In this document: positions 1 through 7,265 of the stretch, piece by piece
Layout: the number at the start of each line of letters is the position of its first letter
How positions within the stretch are numbered: the first letter of the stretch is position 1
DNA from: Blastococcus sp. TF02-8
GTDB taxonomy: Bacteria; Actinomycetota; Actinomycetes; Mycobacteriales; Geodermatophilaceae
NCBI RefSeq assembly: GCF_003319175.1
Contig: NZ_QOHK01000001.1
Span: forward strand, 1-64,000
Direction: 5' to 3'
Length of the DNA: 64,000 bases
Notes under the pieces: model-generated
Database searches by the model: none
Seen by the model: the letters and a program-made list of their open reading frames with translations, nothing else
What the model was told of the DNA's origin: nothing
Position numbers and translations under genes: made by a program

Positions 1-372
1 CGCAGGGTGACCGGCCGAGTCGTCCGCAGGGTGATCGTCCGCGTGGTGATTGGCAGGACCGTCGTCCGCAGGGTGACCGGCCGAGTCGTCCGCAGGGTGA
101 TCGTCCGCGTGGTGATTGGCAGGACCGTCGTCCGCAGGGTGACCGGCCGAGTCGTCCGCAGGGTGATCGTCCGCGTGGTGATTGGCAGGACCGCCGTCCC
201 CAGGGTGACCGGCCGAGCCGTCCGCAGGGTGATCGTCCGCGTGGTGACTGGCAGGACCGCCGGCCGCAGGGTGACCGTCCGCGTGGTGATTGGCAGGACC
301 GCCGTCCCCAGGGTGACCGGCCGAGCCGCCCGCAGGGCGACCGCCCCCGCGGGGACTGGCGCGATCGCCGGC
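1..372 (+). repeat. 66-bp in-frame tandem repeat
   Basis: Units begin at 1, 67, 133, 199 and 307, with a 42-bp shortened unit at 265-306. Units 1 to 3 are nearly identical at the DNA level and later ones drift. Each full unit encodes 22 residues, so copy-number changes would keep the reading frame. The array continues past the left edge. Confidence 0.95.
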
Positions 373-1343
373 CTTCCGACGACCGTCGTGGGGCCACGGG
401 CCGGCCGGCCGGCGCGTCCGACCGCCGTCCCCCGGTGCCGGCCGGACCGGAGATCCCTGACTGGGCCGATCCGCGTGAGCTCGACGCCGGCATCAGGTCC
501 GCGCTGCGCGGCCTGGACCCCCGCAACGCTGCCAAGGTGGCCGGCCACCTGGTCGTGGCCGGCTCACTCGTGGACGAGGACCCGGAGACCGCGCTCGCAC
601 ACGCACGGGCGGCCCGAGACCGAGCTTCCCGCCTGGCAGTCGTGCGGGAGGCGGTGGGTGTCGCCGCCTACCACGCGGAGGACTACGCCGAGGCGGCTCG
701 TGAGCTTCGTGCCTACCGACGGATGAGCGGCGACGACGGCTACCGGGCCGTGCTCGCTGACTGCGAGCGGGCCCTGGGACGGCCGGAGGTCGCCCTGCGG
801 CTGGTCGCCGAAGCGCTCGCCGAGGAACCGGACGCCGAGGAGACCGTCGAGCTGCGACTCGTCGAGGCCGGCGCGCGCCGCGATCTCGGAGAGGACGCGG
901 CCGCGCGGATCGTGCTCGAGACCGCCCTCGGGGGCCGCCCCGACCCGGCGCGCCTGGACATCGCCGATGAAGGGCAGCTGCGCATCGCCGCCGCCTACGC
1001 CGACCTCCTGCGCGCCCAGGGCGACGAGGAGCGAGCGGACCAGTGGCTGGGCGCCGTCGCCGCGGTCGACCCCGAGCTCGCGGGGGAGGACCTGGGTGTC
1101 GAGTTCACCGAGCTGGACGACCTCGAGCTGTCCGACGACCACTCGGGCGAGGACACGGACGAGGACGCGGTCGAGGAGACGGACGAGGACCCGGTCGAGG
1201 AGCCGGACCTGCCCTCCGACGGGAAGTCCCCGGCCGCTGTCCCAGTCGCCAGGCCCGTACCTGCCCTGACCTTCCAGGAGGAGGTCGAGGCCGAGGTCGC
1301 CGAGCTGCTCGGCGAGACGGACTCGGAGACCGACGCCGACTGA
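1..1343 (+). CDS. TPR-like protein with R/G/D-rich repeat region (5' partial)
   Basis: The frame in phase with base 3 is open from the left edge, so the true start lies outside the window and the GTG at 435 is internal. About the first 124 visible residues are a tandem repeat of 22 residues (core QGDRPSRPQGDRPRGDW, then QDRR), which should be disordered and very basic. From about base 450 a helical, alanine-rich domain follows, built like tetratricopeptide proteins, and the last 80 residues are strongly acidic (EDTDEDAVEETDED). Mycobacteria carry a TPR protein (Rv1691) at the same place ahead of the phosphatase and tlyA, which supports orthology of the helical part. Molecular function is unknown. 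The oppositely charged ends suggest a scaffold or a nucleic-acid-associated protein, but that is inference. Confidence 0.85.
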   Translation, partial: QGDRPSRPQGDRPRGDWQDRRPQGDRPSRPQGDRPRGDWQDRRPQGDRPSRPQGDRPRGDWQDRRPQGDRPSRPQGDRPRGDWQDRRPQGDRPRGDWQDRRPQGDRPSRPQGDRPRGDWRDRRPSDDRRGATGRPAGASDRRPPVPAGPEIPDWADPRELDAGIRSALRGLDPRNAAKVAGHLVVAGSLVDEDPETALAHARAARDRASRLAVVREAVGVAAYHAEDYAEAARELRAYRRMSGDDGYRAVLADCERALGRPEVALRLVAEALAEEPDAEETVELRLVEAGARRDLGEDAAARIVLETALGGRPDPARLDIADEGQLRIAAAYADLLRAQGDEERADQWLGAVAAVDPELAGEDLGVEFTELDDLELSDDHSGEDTDEDAVEETDEDPVEEPDLPSDGKSPAAVPVARPVPALTFQEEVEAEVAELLGETDSETDAD

Positions 1344-1439
1344 CGCTGAACGGGCGCCGCGCCGTCCACATGCCGGCGCGGCGTCCACAGATCTCCGCGA
1401 GCGGGTCCGGCCGGGCCCCCGCCCGATCACGCTTCGGTC

Positions 1440-1799
1440 ATGACCGTGGCTGTGATCGACCGCAACGACGTGGTGCTCCGGGGGCGGGTGTCCGCTCCCG
1501 CGGAACTGCGCACACTGCCCAGTGGTGACGCCCTCCTGACCTTCCGCCTGATCGTCCGCCGACCAGCGCCGAGGGTTCGAGGGCAGTCCGTGGACGTGCG
1601 CACCTGCATCACCTACGACCGGGCGCTGCAGCGCCGTTTCGCCGCCTGGCAGCCCGGCGACGTCGTCGAGGTCGAAGGCGCGCTGCAGCGCCGCTTCTGG
1701 CGGACCGGGTCGGGCACCGCGTCGGTCTGCGAGGTGAACTGCCGCCGGGGGCGGAAGGTCCCGCGGTCGGCCGCTCGGAGCGCCGAGGAGACGGCGTGA
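1440..1799 (+). CDS. SSB-like single-stranded DNA-binding protein (OB fold)
   Basis: This 119-residue protein matches the single-stranded DNA-binding (SSB) family: the early stretch VVLRGRVSAPAELRTLPSGD followed by ALLTFRLIVRR is the typical first part of the OB fold, and DVVEVEGALQRRFWR is the later strand region. It is shorter than a housekeeping SSB and lacks the acidic DDDIPF-type tip that recruits partner proteins; its end is basic then polar (SAARSAEETA). It is therefore probably an accessory paralogue, perhaps for repair or DNA uptake. It starts at ATG 1440 with no strong ribosome site, 96 bases after the TPR gene, and converges on the DUF1015 gene. Confidence 0.8.
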   Translation: MTVAVIDRNDVVLRGRVSAPAELRTLPSGDALLTFRLIVRRPAPRVRGQSVDVRTCITYDRALQRRFAAWQPGDVVEVEGALQRRFWRTGSGTASVCEVNCRRGRKVPRSAARSAEETA

Positions 1800-1809
1800 T
1801 GCGGTCGGA

Positions 1810-3114
1810 TCAGTCTTCCAGCGGCCGCAGGACCAGGCCCGTTCGCGGCTTCGGCACGAAGAGCGTGGACTTGCGAGGCATCCGTGCCCCCGCCCGCGCC
1901 ACCGCCGCGACGTCGGTGGGGGAGGGGGCACGCAGCAGCAGGGCGACTCCGGAACCCTCCGCCGCCGCGGTCAGCGCCTCCTCGAGTCCGTGCGCGATCA
2001 CGATCGAGTCGACGGTGTCCGGCCGTCTCCACAGATGACCGATGAGGCCGTGGTGGGCGAGGACGACGTCGAGGTCCCGCCAGGCCGGCGGGGCCTCGGC
2101 GGGGACCGCGGCCCGCACCTCCGGAGAGGGCGCGGTGAGTCGCACGAGACGCCGTCCGTCGCTGATCAGGAACCCGCGTTCGGCCGGGTCGTCGAGCCAC
2201 CGCCGCGCCGTGGCCACCACACCGCCCACGGCCGACCCCGGGCCGACCGGCACGTCCGCCGTGACGAAACCACGTGCGGCGCCGGCGAGCGCAGCCTCGA
2301 GCGTCAACCCCGGAACGACCCGATGGATGGGGTCGACCCGCAGGCCGCCCGGGCCCATCGGCGTCACCAGGGCGAGCACGCTGTCACTGCCCCCGGCGCC
2401 GTGGCGAGCCCGGGCGTTGGCGCGGGCCGCGGCGAAGCGGTGGTGTCCGTCGGCGATCACCGCCTCTGTCCGACCCAGGGCGTCGCGGACGGCCGCGATG
2501 AGGGAGGGGTCGCCGACGCGCCAGAGCCGGTGTCGCACTCCGTCGGCATCGATGAGGTCCATCGCGGCCTGCGCACGGCGCGCCGCGGCGGCCAGCCCGG
2601 CCACGTCCGGCGCCGGGTCGTGGGCGAGGATGATCGGCTCCAGATCCGTGCCGGTCGCCGCCAGCAGCGCCCGCCGGCCCTCGACTGCCTCCGGGAAGGT
2701 GTCCTCGTGCGGAAGGACGGCGGTCGAGTCCGCTGCCGGCAAGGAGACGGCGCCGAGCCAGCCGCTGGTCGCCGGGCCCCCGTCGACCGGCGTGAGGTCG
2801 TACAGCCACAGCGCCTCGTCCTCGTCGCGGGCCAGGACGCCGTCCCTTCGCCAGTCGGCGAGGGTCCGTGCGGCGAGCTCCGGGCTCGACGCCCCCCGAC
2901 CGCCCGCGCCGGGCAGGATCAGCCGGACGACGTTGTGCGGATCGGCAGCCGCCAGTCGTTCCCGTCCGGTGGGGGTCACCAGGTCGTAGGCTGGCGAGCT
3001 GACACGGGCGAGGTGGTCCGGATCCCGTCGTCGGTAGGTCAGCGCCCGGAAGGGGCGGATCTCCAGACCCGGTCCCGGCCGGTACGACGGAGGACCTGCC
3101 GGCGAGGGGTGCAC
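1810..3114 (-). CDS. DUF1015 family protein (SerK/SbnI-like)
   Basis: This 434-residue protein has the hallmarks of DUF1015: an N-terminal segment EIRPFRALTYR, the conserved DGHHRFAAA motif near residue 220, and the C-terminal R-K-S-T-F-V/P-K-P pattern (RMPRKSTLFVPKPRTG). The family has a ParB-like nucleotide-binding fold; members such as archaeal SerK and staphylococcal SbnI phosphorylate free serine. Whether this actinobacterial branch does so is not known. The gene is alone on the minus strand. Its GTG start at 3114 lies 7 bases after a TACGAT hexamer, so a leaderless transcript is likely. Confidence 0.85.
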   Translation of the reverse strand: MHPSPAGPPSYRPGPGLEIRPFRALTYRRRDPDHLARVSSPAYDLVTPTGRERLAAADPHNVVRLILPGAGGRGASSPELAARTLADWRRDGVLARDEDEALWLYDLTPVDGGPATSGWLGAVSLPAADSTAVLPHEDTFPEAVEGRRALLAATGTDLEPIILAHDPAPDVAGLAAAARRAQAAMDLIDADGVRHRLWRVGDPSLIAAVRDALGRTEAVIADGHHRFAAARANARARHGAGGSDSVLALVTPMGPGGLRVDPIHRVVPGLTLEAALAGAARGFVTADVPVGPGSAVGGVVATARRWLDDPAERGFLISDGRRLVRLTAPSPEVRAAVPAEAPPAWRDLDVVLAHHGLIGHLWRRPDTVDSIVIAHGLEEALTAAAEGSGVALLLRAPSPTDVAAVARAGARMPRKSTLFVPKPRTGLVLRPLED

Positions 3115-3127
3115 GACCAGAATCGTA
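3112..3127 (-). promoter_or_regulatory. Leaderless promoter of DUF1015 gene
   Basis: On the minus strand TACGAT (3127-3122) is followed by 7 bases and the GTG start (3114-3112). This spacing puts the transcription start at or next to the start codon. There is no Shine-Dalgarno site. Confidence 0.55.
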
Positions 3128-3221
3128 GGAGCGCCGGGTGCGACGACCGCCGGGCACCGGCCGGGACCGGGCGCGACGCGGAGCCGGCGCGGCCCGGGTG
3201 GACCGACGGAGGGGGAGCGCG

Positions 3222-3641
3222 GTGCCGGAGGCCTACCCCTCGGAGGAAGCGTCAGGTCCCACTCCCGACGGCGACGTCTACGAATGGCTCCAGCGTGGGC
3301 TGCAGCTGCTCGCCGACCGGCACCCGGACGCCGCGGCGACGCTGCTGGCCCGCGCGGCGACAGCGGAACCGGGCTCCCGCAGCATCCGCGAGGCGCTCGC
3401 GCGGGCGCAGTACGACGCCGGGCGGTACCGGGAGGCCATCGAGAGCTTCACCGGACTCATCGCCGTCCACCCCACCGACGACTACGCCCAGTTCGGCCTG
3501 GGGCTGGCCGCCAGCCGCGCGGGAGAGCTCGGGCTCGCCGCGGAGCACCTGGCGCTGGCGGTCGCGATGCGCCCGGATCTCGCCCACTACGGCCGAGCCC
3601 TGCGCGCTGTCCGGGCGCGGCTCGAGCGGGAGTCGGCGTGA
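3222..3641 (+). CDS. Small tetratricopeptide-like protein
   Basis: The protein is 139 residues from GTG 3222, chosen because GGAGGGGGAG lies just upstream and family similarity begins at DVYEWLQRGLQLL. Three helical hairpins of TPR type follow: AAATLLARAATAEPGSRSIR, ARAQYDAGRYREAIESFTGL and FGLGLAASRAGELGLAAEHL. Such proteins are protein-protein adaptors. Its stop overlaps the start of the HAD phosphatase by four bases (GTGA), so the two are translationally coupled and probably act together or at least at fixed ratio. Confidence 0.85.
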   Translation: MPEAYPSEEASGPTPDGDVYEWLQRGLQLLADRHPDAAATLLARAATAEPGSRSIREALARAQYDAGRYREAIESFTGLIAVHPTDDYAQFGLGLAASRAGELGLAAEHLALAVAMRPDLAHYGRALRAVRARLERESA

Positions 3642-4726
3642 CCACTCCGGGGACGACGCCGCTCTCGGCCGGGTCGGAGCTCCCACCGAGCCGGCGTTTC
3701 GACGTGGCGCTCCTGGATCTCGACGGGGTCGTCTACGTGGGGCCGGACGCCGTGCCGGGGGTCCCGGTCGCACTCGCCGCGGCACGTCGCGACGGCATGC
3801 GCCTGGGCTACGTCACGAACAATGCCTCGCGGACGCCGGAGGAGGTGGCCGCGCACCTGACCGAGCTGGGGGTCCCGGCCGCGCCCGAGGACGTGATCAC
3901 CAGCTCGCAGGCGGCTGCGACCGTCGTCGCGGAGCTGCTCGGCCCCAGTGCGCGGGTTCTCCCGGTGGGCGGGCCGGGGGTGGCCGTGGCGCTCCGGGCG
4001 GCGGGGCTGACCGTGGTGGGGTCCGCGGACGACAAGCCGGACGCTGTCGTCCAGGGCTACGGACGCGAGGTGGGCTGGTCGCAGCTGGCCGAGGCGGTGG
4101 TCGCCGTGCGCAACGGAGCGCGGCACGTCGCCACGAACGCCGATGCGACGATCCCCTCACCGCGCGGACCCCTACCGGGCAACGGCTCGATGGTGGCCGT
4201 GGTCCGCGGGGTCACCGGCGTCCCGCCCCTGGTCACGGGGAAGCCGGATCCGGCGATGCACGCAGAGTGCGTCCGGCGGACCGGAGCCCGTCGTCCGCTG
4301 GTCGTGGGGGACCGCTTGGACACCGACATCGAGGGAGCGCGACGCGCCGGGGCGGACAGTCTCCTGGTGCTGACGGGCGTCACCGACCCGGCCCTGCTGC
4401 TCGAGGCGCCACCGCAGCGACGCCCCGACCTGCTCGCCCCCGATGCGGCGGGCCTCCTCCTCCCGCACCCGCCGGTCCTCGGCGACGGACGGACCTGGCG
4501 GTGCGGGGCGTGGACGGCACGGCTCCGGGAGGGGGGCGCGGTCGAGCTGTCGGGGCCCGCTGCGTCGGACGGCGAGGACGGCGACGGGTTGGACGGCCTC
4601 CGTGTGGCCTGCGTGGCGCACTGGAGCCGTCACCCGCAGGACGGGGCGCCGGCGCAGGTGCTCGCCGGCGACCCGCACTCCGACGCAGTCCTCACCGCAT
4701 GGGGACTCGGAGGGCGCCGGGACTGA
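3638..4726 (+). CDS. HAD-IIA family phosphatase (Rv1692-like glycerol-3-phosphate phosphatase)
   Basis: The HAD nucleophile motif LLDLDGVVYVG lies near residue 20, the second motif around VTNNASRTPEE, and the metal-binding motif is GDRLDTDIEGARRAG. GNGSMVAVVRGVTG and TGKPDPAM are typical of the NagD/PGP branch (class IIA). The protein has the long C-terminal extension seen in mycobacterial Rv1692, described as a glycerol-3-phosphate phosphatase that recycles glycerophospholipid polar heads. Gene order (TPR, phosphatase, small protein, tlyA) also matches. The start GTG 3638 overlaps the TPR stop. Substrate assignment is by orthology only. Confidence 0.85.
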   Translation: MTTPGTTPLSAGSELPPSRRFDVALLDLDGVVYVGPDAVPGVPVALAAARRDGMRLGYVTNNASRTPEEVAAHLTELGVPAAPEDVITSSQAAATVVAELLGPSARVLPVGGPGVAVALRAAGLTVVGSADDKPDAVVQGYGREVGWSQLAEAVVAVRNGARHVATNADATIPSPRGPLPGNGSMVAVVRGVTGVPPLVTGKPDPAMHAECVRRTGARRPLVVGDRLDTDIEGARRAGADSLLVLTGVTDPALLLEAPPQRRPDLLAPDAAGLLLPHPPVLGDGRTWRCGAWTARLREGGAVELSGPAASDGEDGDGLDGLRVACVAHWSRHPQDGAPAQVLAGDPHSDAVLTAWGLGGRRD

Positions 4727-4743
4727 CCGCCCGGCCGGCGGTG

Positions 4744-5082
4744 TCAGAGCAGCTTGCGCAGCCGCAGCAGGTCGCGGAGCCCCGCCTCGAGCTTGACCCG
4801 CCCGGCGGCCCACGCCGATCCGAAGCCGAGACTGCCGTCGGTGAGGGCCACCAGGTCGTCGCTGGTCATGGTCAGCCGGATGTCGGCCTTGGGCACCTGC
4901 GGCCCGTCGGGGACGGTGCGCAGGTCACGCACCGCGCCCGAGCCCAGGCGTCCGAGGACGACCTGCTCCAGGTCGGTGATCCGGCACGAGAGGCTGCGGT
5001 CCAGGCCCGCTGCCGCCGGGTTGGCGGCGAGGTCACCGAGGATCCCGGTGAGGGCGGTCATGCACTGGTCCATGGTGGCCAC
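4744..5082 (-). CDS. SCP2 sterol-binding-like domain protein
   Basis: The protein is 112 residues and fits the single-domain SCP2 (sterol carrier protein 2) fold: LDRSLSCRITDLEQVVLGRL, the strand DIRLTMTSDDLVALTDGS, and the terminal helix AWAAGRVKLEAGLRDLLRLRKLL. These small actinobacterial proteins may bind lipid-like ligands; no catalytic residues are evident. I place the start at GTG 5082, with GGGGAG about 9 bases upstream, rather than at the longer open frame. The gene is antisense to and separates the phosphatase from the tlyA operon. Confidence 0.8.
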   Translation of the reverse strand: MATMDQCMTALTGILGDLAANPAAAGLDRSLSCRITDLEQVVLGRLGSGAVRDLRTVPDGPQVPKADIRLTMTSDDLVALTDGSLGFGSAWAAGRVKLEAGLRDLLRLRKLL

Positions 5083-5248
5083 GGAGGCGGGTCTCCCCAA
5101 GGTCGACGTCGACAGCGGTTCGCCGAACGCTATCGGCCCGCCGCCGGACCCGCGCCGTCGTGCCCGGCCGGTAACCTCCGAGGGCGACGACGTACCCGCG
5201 GCCCTGCGAGCGAGACGGCGGGACCAGCCACCACCCGAGAGGCGCACG

Positions 5249-5443
5249 ATGACCGAGCCGAGCGAGCAGCGACCCGTGCCGGGTCCGCCGCGGCCCGGTC
5301 CGTCGCCGACGCCCGCCGCGAGCGAGGAGCTCGGCGAGCGACTGGAGGGTCTGGACCAGCTGCCCGTCGCCGAGCACGTCGCGGTCTTCGAGGCCGAGCA
5401 CGAGCGCCTGCAGCGCGAGCTCGGCACGATCGACCCCCGCTGA
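5249..5443 (+). CDS. Small conserved actinobacterial protein upstream of tlyA
   Basis: The 64-residue product has a proline-rich N-terminus and a conserved-looking helical end, LEGLDQLPVAEHVAVFEAEH then ERLQREL. A similar small gene (Rv1693) precedes tlyA in mycobacteria. Its TGA overlaps the tlyA ATG (TGATG at 5441), so the two are coupled. ATG 5249 follows a GAGAGG-like site. A TAACCT -10 hexamer at 5172-5177 could drive this operon. No function is known. Confidence 0.75.
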   Translation: MTEPSEQRPVPGPPRPGPSPTPAASEELGERLEGLDQLPVAEHVAVFEAEHERLQRELGTIDPR

Positions 5444-6240
5444 TGCCCCGACGCAACCGGCTCGACGCCGAACTCGTCCGCCGCGGCCTGGCCCGTTCGC
5501 GCGAGCACGCCGTCACCCTCATCGCGGAGGGACGCGTCGCGGTCGCCGGCACGACGGCGTCCAAGCCGGCCACCGGCGTGGACGCCGCCACCCCTGTGCT
5601 GGTGCGCACCGACCCCGACGAGCCGACCTGGGTCTCCCGCGGCGCGCACAAGCTGCTCGGCGCGCTGGAGGCCTTCCCGGTCGAGGTCGCCGGGCGGCGG
5701 GCGCTGGACGCCGGCGCGTCGACCGGCGGGTTCACCGAGGTGCTGCTGCGCGGCGGCGCGGCCGAGGTGGTCGCCGTCGACGTCGGCTACGGGGAGCTGG
5801 CCTGGTCCCTGCGCACCGACGAGCGGGTGCACGTGCTGGAGCGCACCAACGTCCGCACCCTCACCCCCGACGCCATCGACGGGCCGGTCGACCTCGTCGT
5901 CGCCGACCTGTCGTTCATCTCCCTGCGGCTGGTCCTGCCCGCTCTCATCGCCTGCGCTCGGCCCGGGGCGGACCTGCTCCCGATGGTCAAGCCGCAGTTC
6001 GAGGTGGGGCGGGAGCGGCTGGGGGCCGGGGGAGTGGTGCGCGACCCGGAGCACCGGGTGCAGGCCGTCCTCGAGGTCGGTCGAGCCGCGTCCGAGCTCG
6101 GCTGGGGCACCGCGGGAGTGGTGGCGAGCCCGCTCCCGGGACCGGCCGGGAACGTCGAGTTCTTCCTCTGGCTCCGGTCCGACGCCGGGCCGATCGAGGA
6201 GAGCGCCGTCCGTCGAGCAGTCCAGGAGGGACCGCAGTGA
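5443..6240 (+). CDS. tlyA: 16S/23S rRNA 2'-O-methyltransferase TlyA
   Basis: TlyA methylates the 2'-hydroxyl of one cytidine in each rRNA subunit, which enables capreomycin and viomycin action. The 265-residue protein has an N-terminal S4 RNA-binding domain (RRGLARSREHAVTLIAEGRV), the conserved VSRGAHKLLGAL segment, a SAM pocket LDAGASTGGF near residue 88, and the catalytic K-D-K-E set visible as AHK, VADLSF, MVKPQFE and NVEFF. Length and gene order match the mycobacterial enzyme. It starts at ATG 5443 inside the previous stop and ends overlapping the nadK GTG. Confidence 0.97.
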   Translation: MPRRNRLDAELVRRGLARSREHAVTLIAEGRVAVAGTTASKPATGVDAATPVLVRTDPDEPTWVSRGAHKLLGALEAFPVEVAGRRALDAGASTGGFTEVLLRGGAAEVVAVDVGYGELAWSLRTDERVHVLERTNVRTLTPDAIDGPVDLVVADLSFISLRLVLPALIACARPGADLLPMVKPQFEVGRERLGAGGVVRDPEHRVQAVLEVGRAASELGWGTAGVVASPLPGPAGNVEFFLWLRSDAGPIEESAVRRAVQEGPQ

Positions 6241-7265
6241 GCGACTCGAGCACGGCCGGGCAGCAGGAGCGTCGCGTCCTGCTGACCGTGCACACCGGCC
6301 GGCGGGACATCGTCGACCTGGCCCGCACCTCGGCGGCGCGCCTGCTGCAGGGCGGCATCGGCGTGCGCCTCCTGGACGACGAGGCCGACGCGCTCGACAT
6401 CCCCGGCGCGGAGGTCGTGCCCGCAGACGAGGCGGCGGCCGAGGGGGCCGAGATCGTCATGGTCTTCGGCGGGGACGGCACCTTCCTCCGTGCTGCCGAG
6501 CTCGCCCGGTACACCGACGCCGCGCTCATGGGCGTCAACCTCGGCCGGGTCGGCTTCCTCGCCGAGACCGAGCCCGAGGCCGTCGAGGAGACCCTGACCG
6601 CGATCGAGGACTGCGAGTACTCCGTGGAGGAGCGCCTGGCGATCCGGGTCGACGTCCTCGACGGCGAGGGCACCGTCGTCGGCAGCACCTGGGCGCTCAA
6701 CGAGGTCTCGGTGGAGAAGGCGGAACGCTCCCGGGTGCTCGACGTCGTCATCGCCATCGACGGCCGTCCCCTGACCAGCTTCGGCTGCGACGGCGTTCTC
6801 TGCGCGACCCCGACCGGCTCCACGGCCTACGCCTTCTCCGCCGGCGGCCCGGTCGTCTGGCCCGACGTCGAGGCGCTGCTGCTCGTGCCGACCAACGCCC
6901 ACGCCCTGTTCGCCCGGCCCCTGGTCACCTCGCCGAACTCGGTGCTCACCGTTGCCATCCCCGCCGACGGCAACCGGGCCCGGGTGTCGGCCGACGGCCG
7001 CCGTCTGCTGGACATCCCCGACGGCGGCCGGGTCGACGTCCGCCGCGCCAACCGCCCGGTCCGCATCGCCCGGGTGCACGCCGCCACCTTCGGAGACCGG
7101 CTGGTCGCCAAGTTCGGGCTGCCCGTGCGCGGGTTCCGGGACGCCCGGCACGCCGGCCCCGGCCACGAGCTGTTCACCAGCCGCAACGTGCTGGCCCGCG
7201 ACGTCGTGTCGGCCGACGGGACCGCCGGGGCGGAGGTGAGCGATGGCGACCCGCACGGCGCCTGA
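6237..7265 (+). CDS. nadK: NAD kinase
   Basis: NAD kinase phosphorylates NAD to NADP and is the only route to NADP in the cell. The signatures are all present: GGDGTFLRAAE near residue 78, the NE/D motif at ALNEVSVEK, and the glycine/threonine-rich CATPTGSTAY near residue 190. Length (342) is slightly above average owing to a short N-terminal extension and a C-terminal tail. GTG 6237 overlaps the tlyA stop by four bases, and recN begins 23 bases before the nadK stop, so tlyA-nadK-recN form one operon as in mycobacteria. Confidence 0.97.
   Translation: MSDSSTAGQQERRVLLTVHTGRRDIVDLARTSAARLLQGGIGVRLLDDEADALDIPGAEVVPADEAAAEGAEIVMVFGGDGTFLRAAELARYTDAALMGVNLGRVGFLAETEPEAVEETLTAIEDCEYSVEERLAIRVDVLDGEGTVVGSTWALNEVSVEKAERSRVLDVVIAIDGRPLTSFGCDGVLCATPTGSTAYAFSAGGPVVWPDVEALLLVPTNAHALFARPLVTSPNSVLTVAIPADGNRARVSADGRRLLDIPDGGRVDVRRANRPVRIARVHAATFGDRLVAKFGLPVRGFRDARHAGPGHELFTSRNVLARDVVSADGTAGAEVSDGDPHGA

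Noticed and set aside
1-372. CRISPR-like array
   Set aside because: The units abut without unique spacers and are in frame within a coding sequence; it is a coding tandem repeat.
1990-5442. Very long open frame in phase with tlyA
   Set aside because: Only the part from 5443 encodes TlyA. The upstream part is an arginine/glycine/proline-rich shadow antisense to DUF1015 and across other real genes.
7180-7243. LexA/SOS box before recN
   Set aside because: No TCGAAC-N4-GTTCGA-like sequence is visible; recN begins inside nadK.
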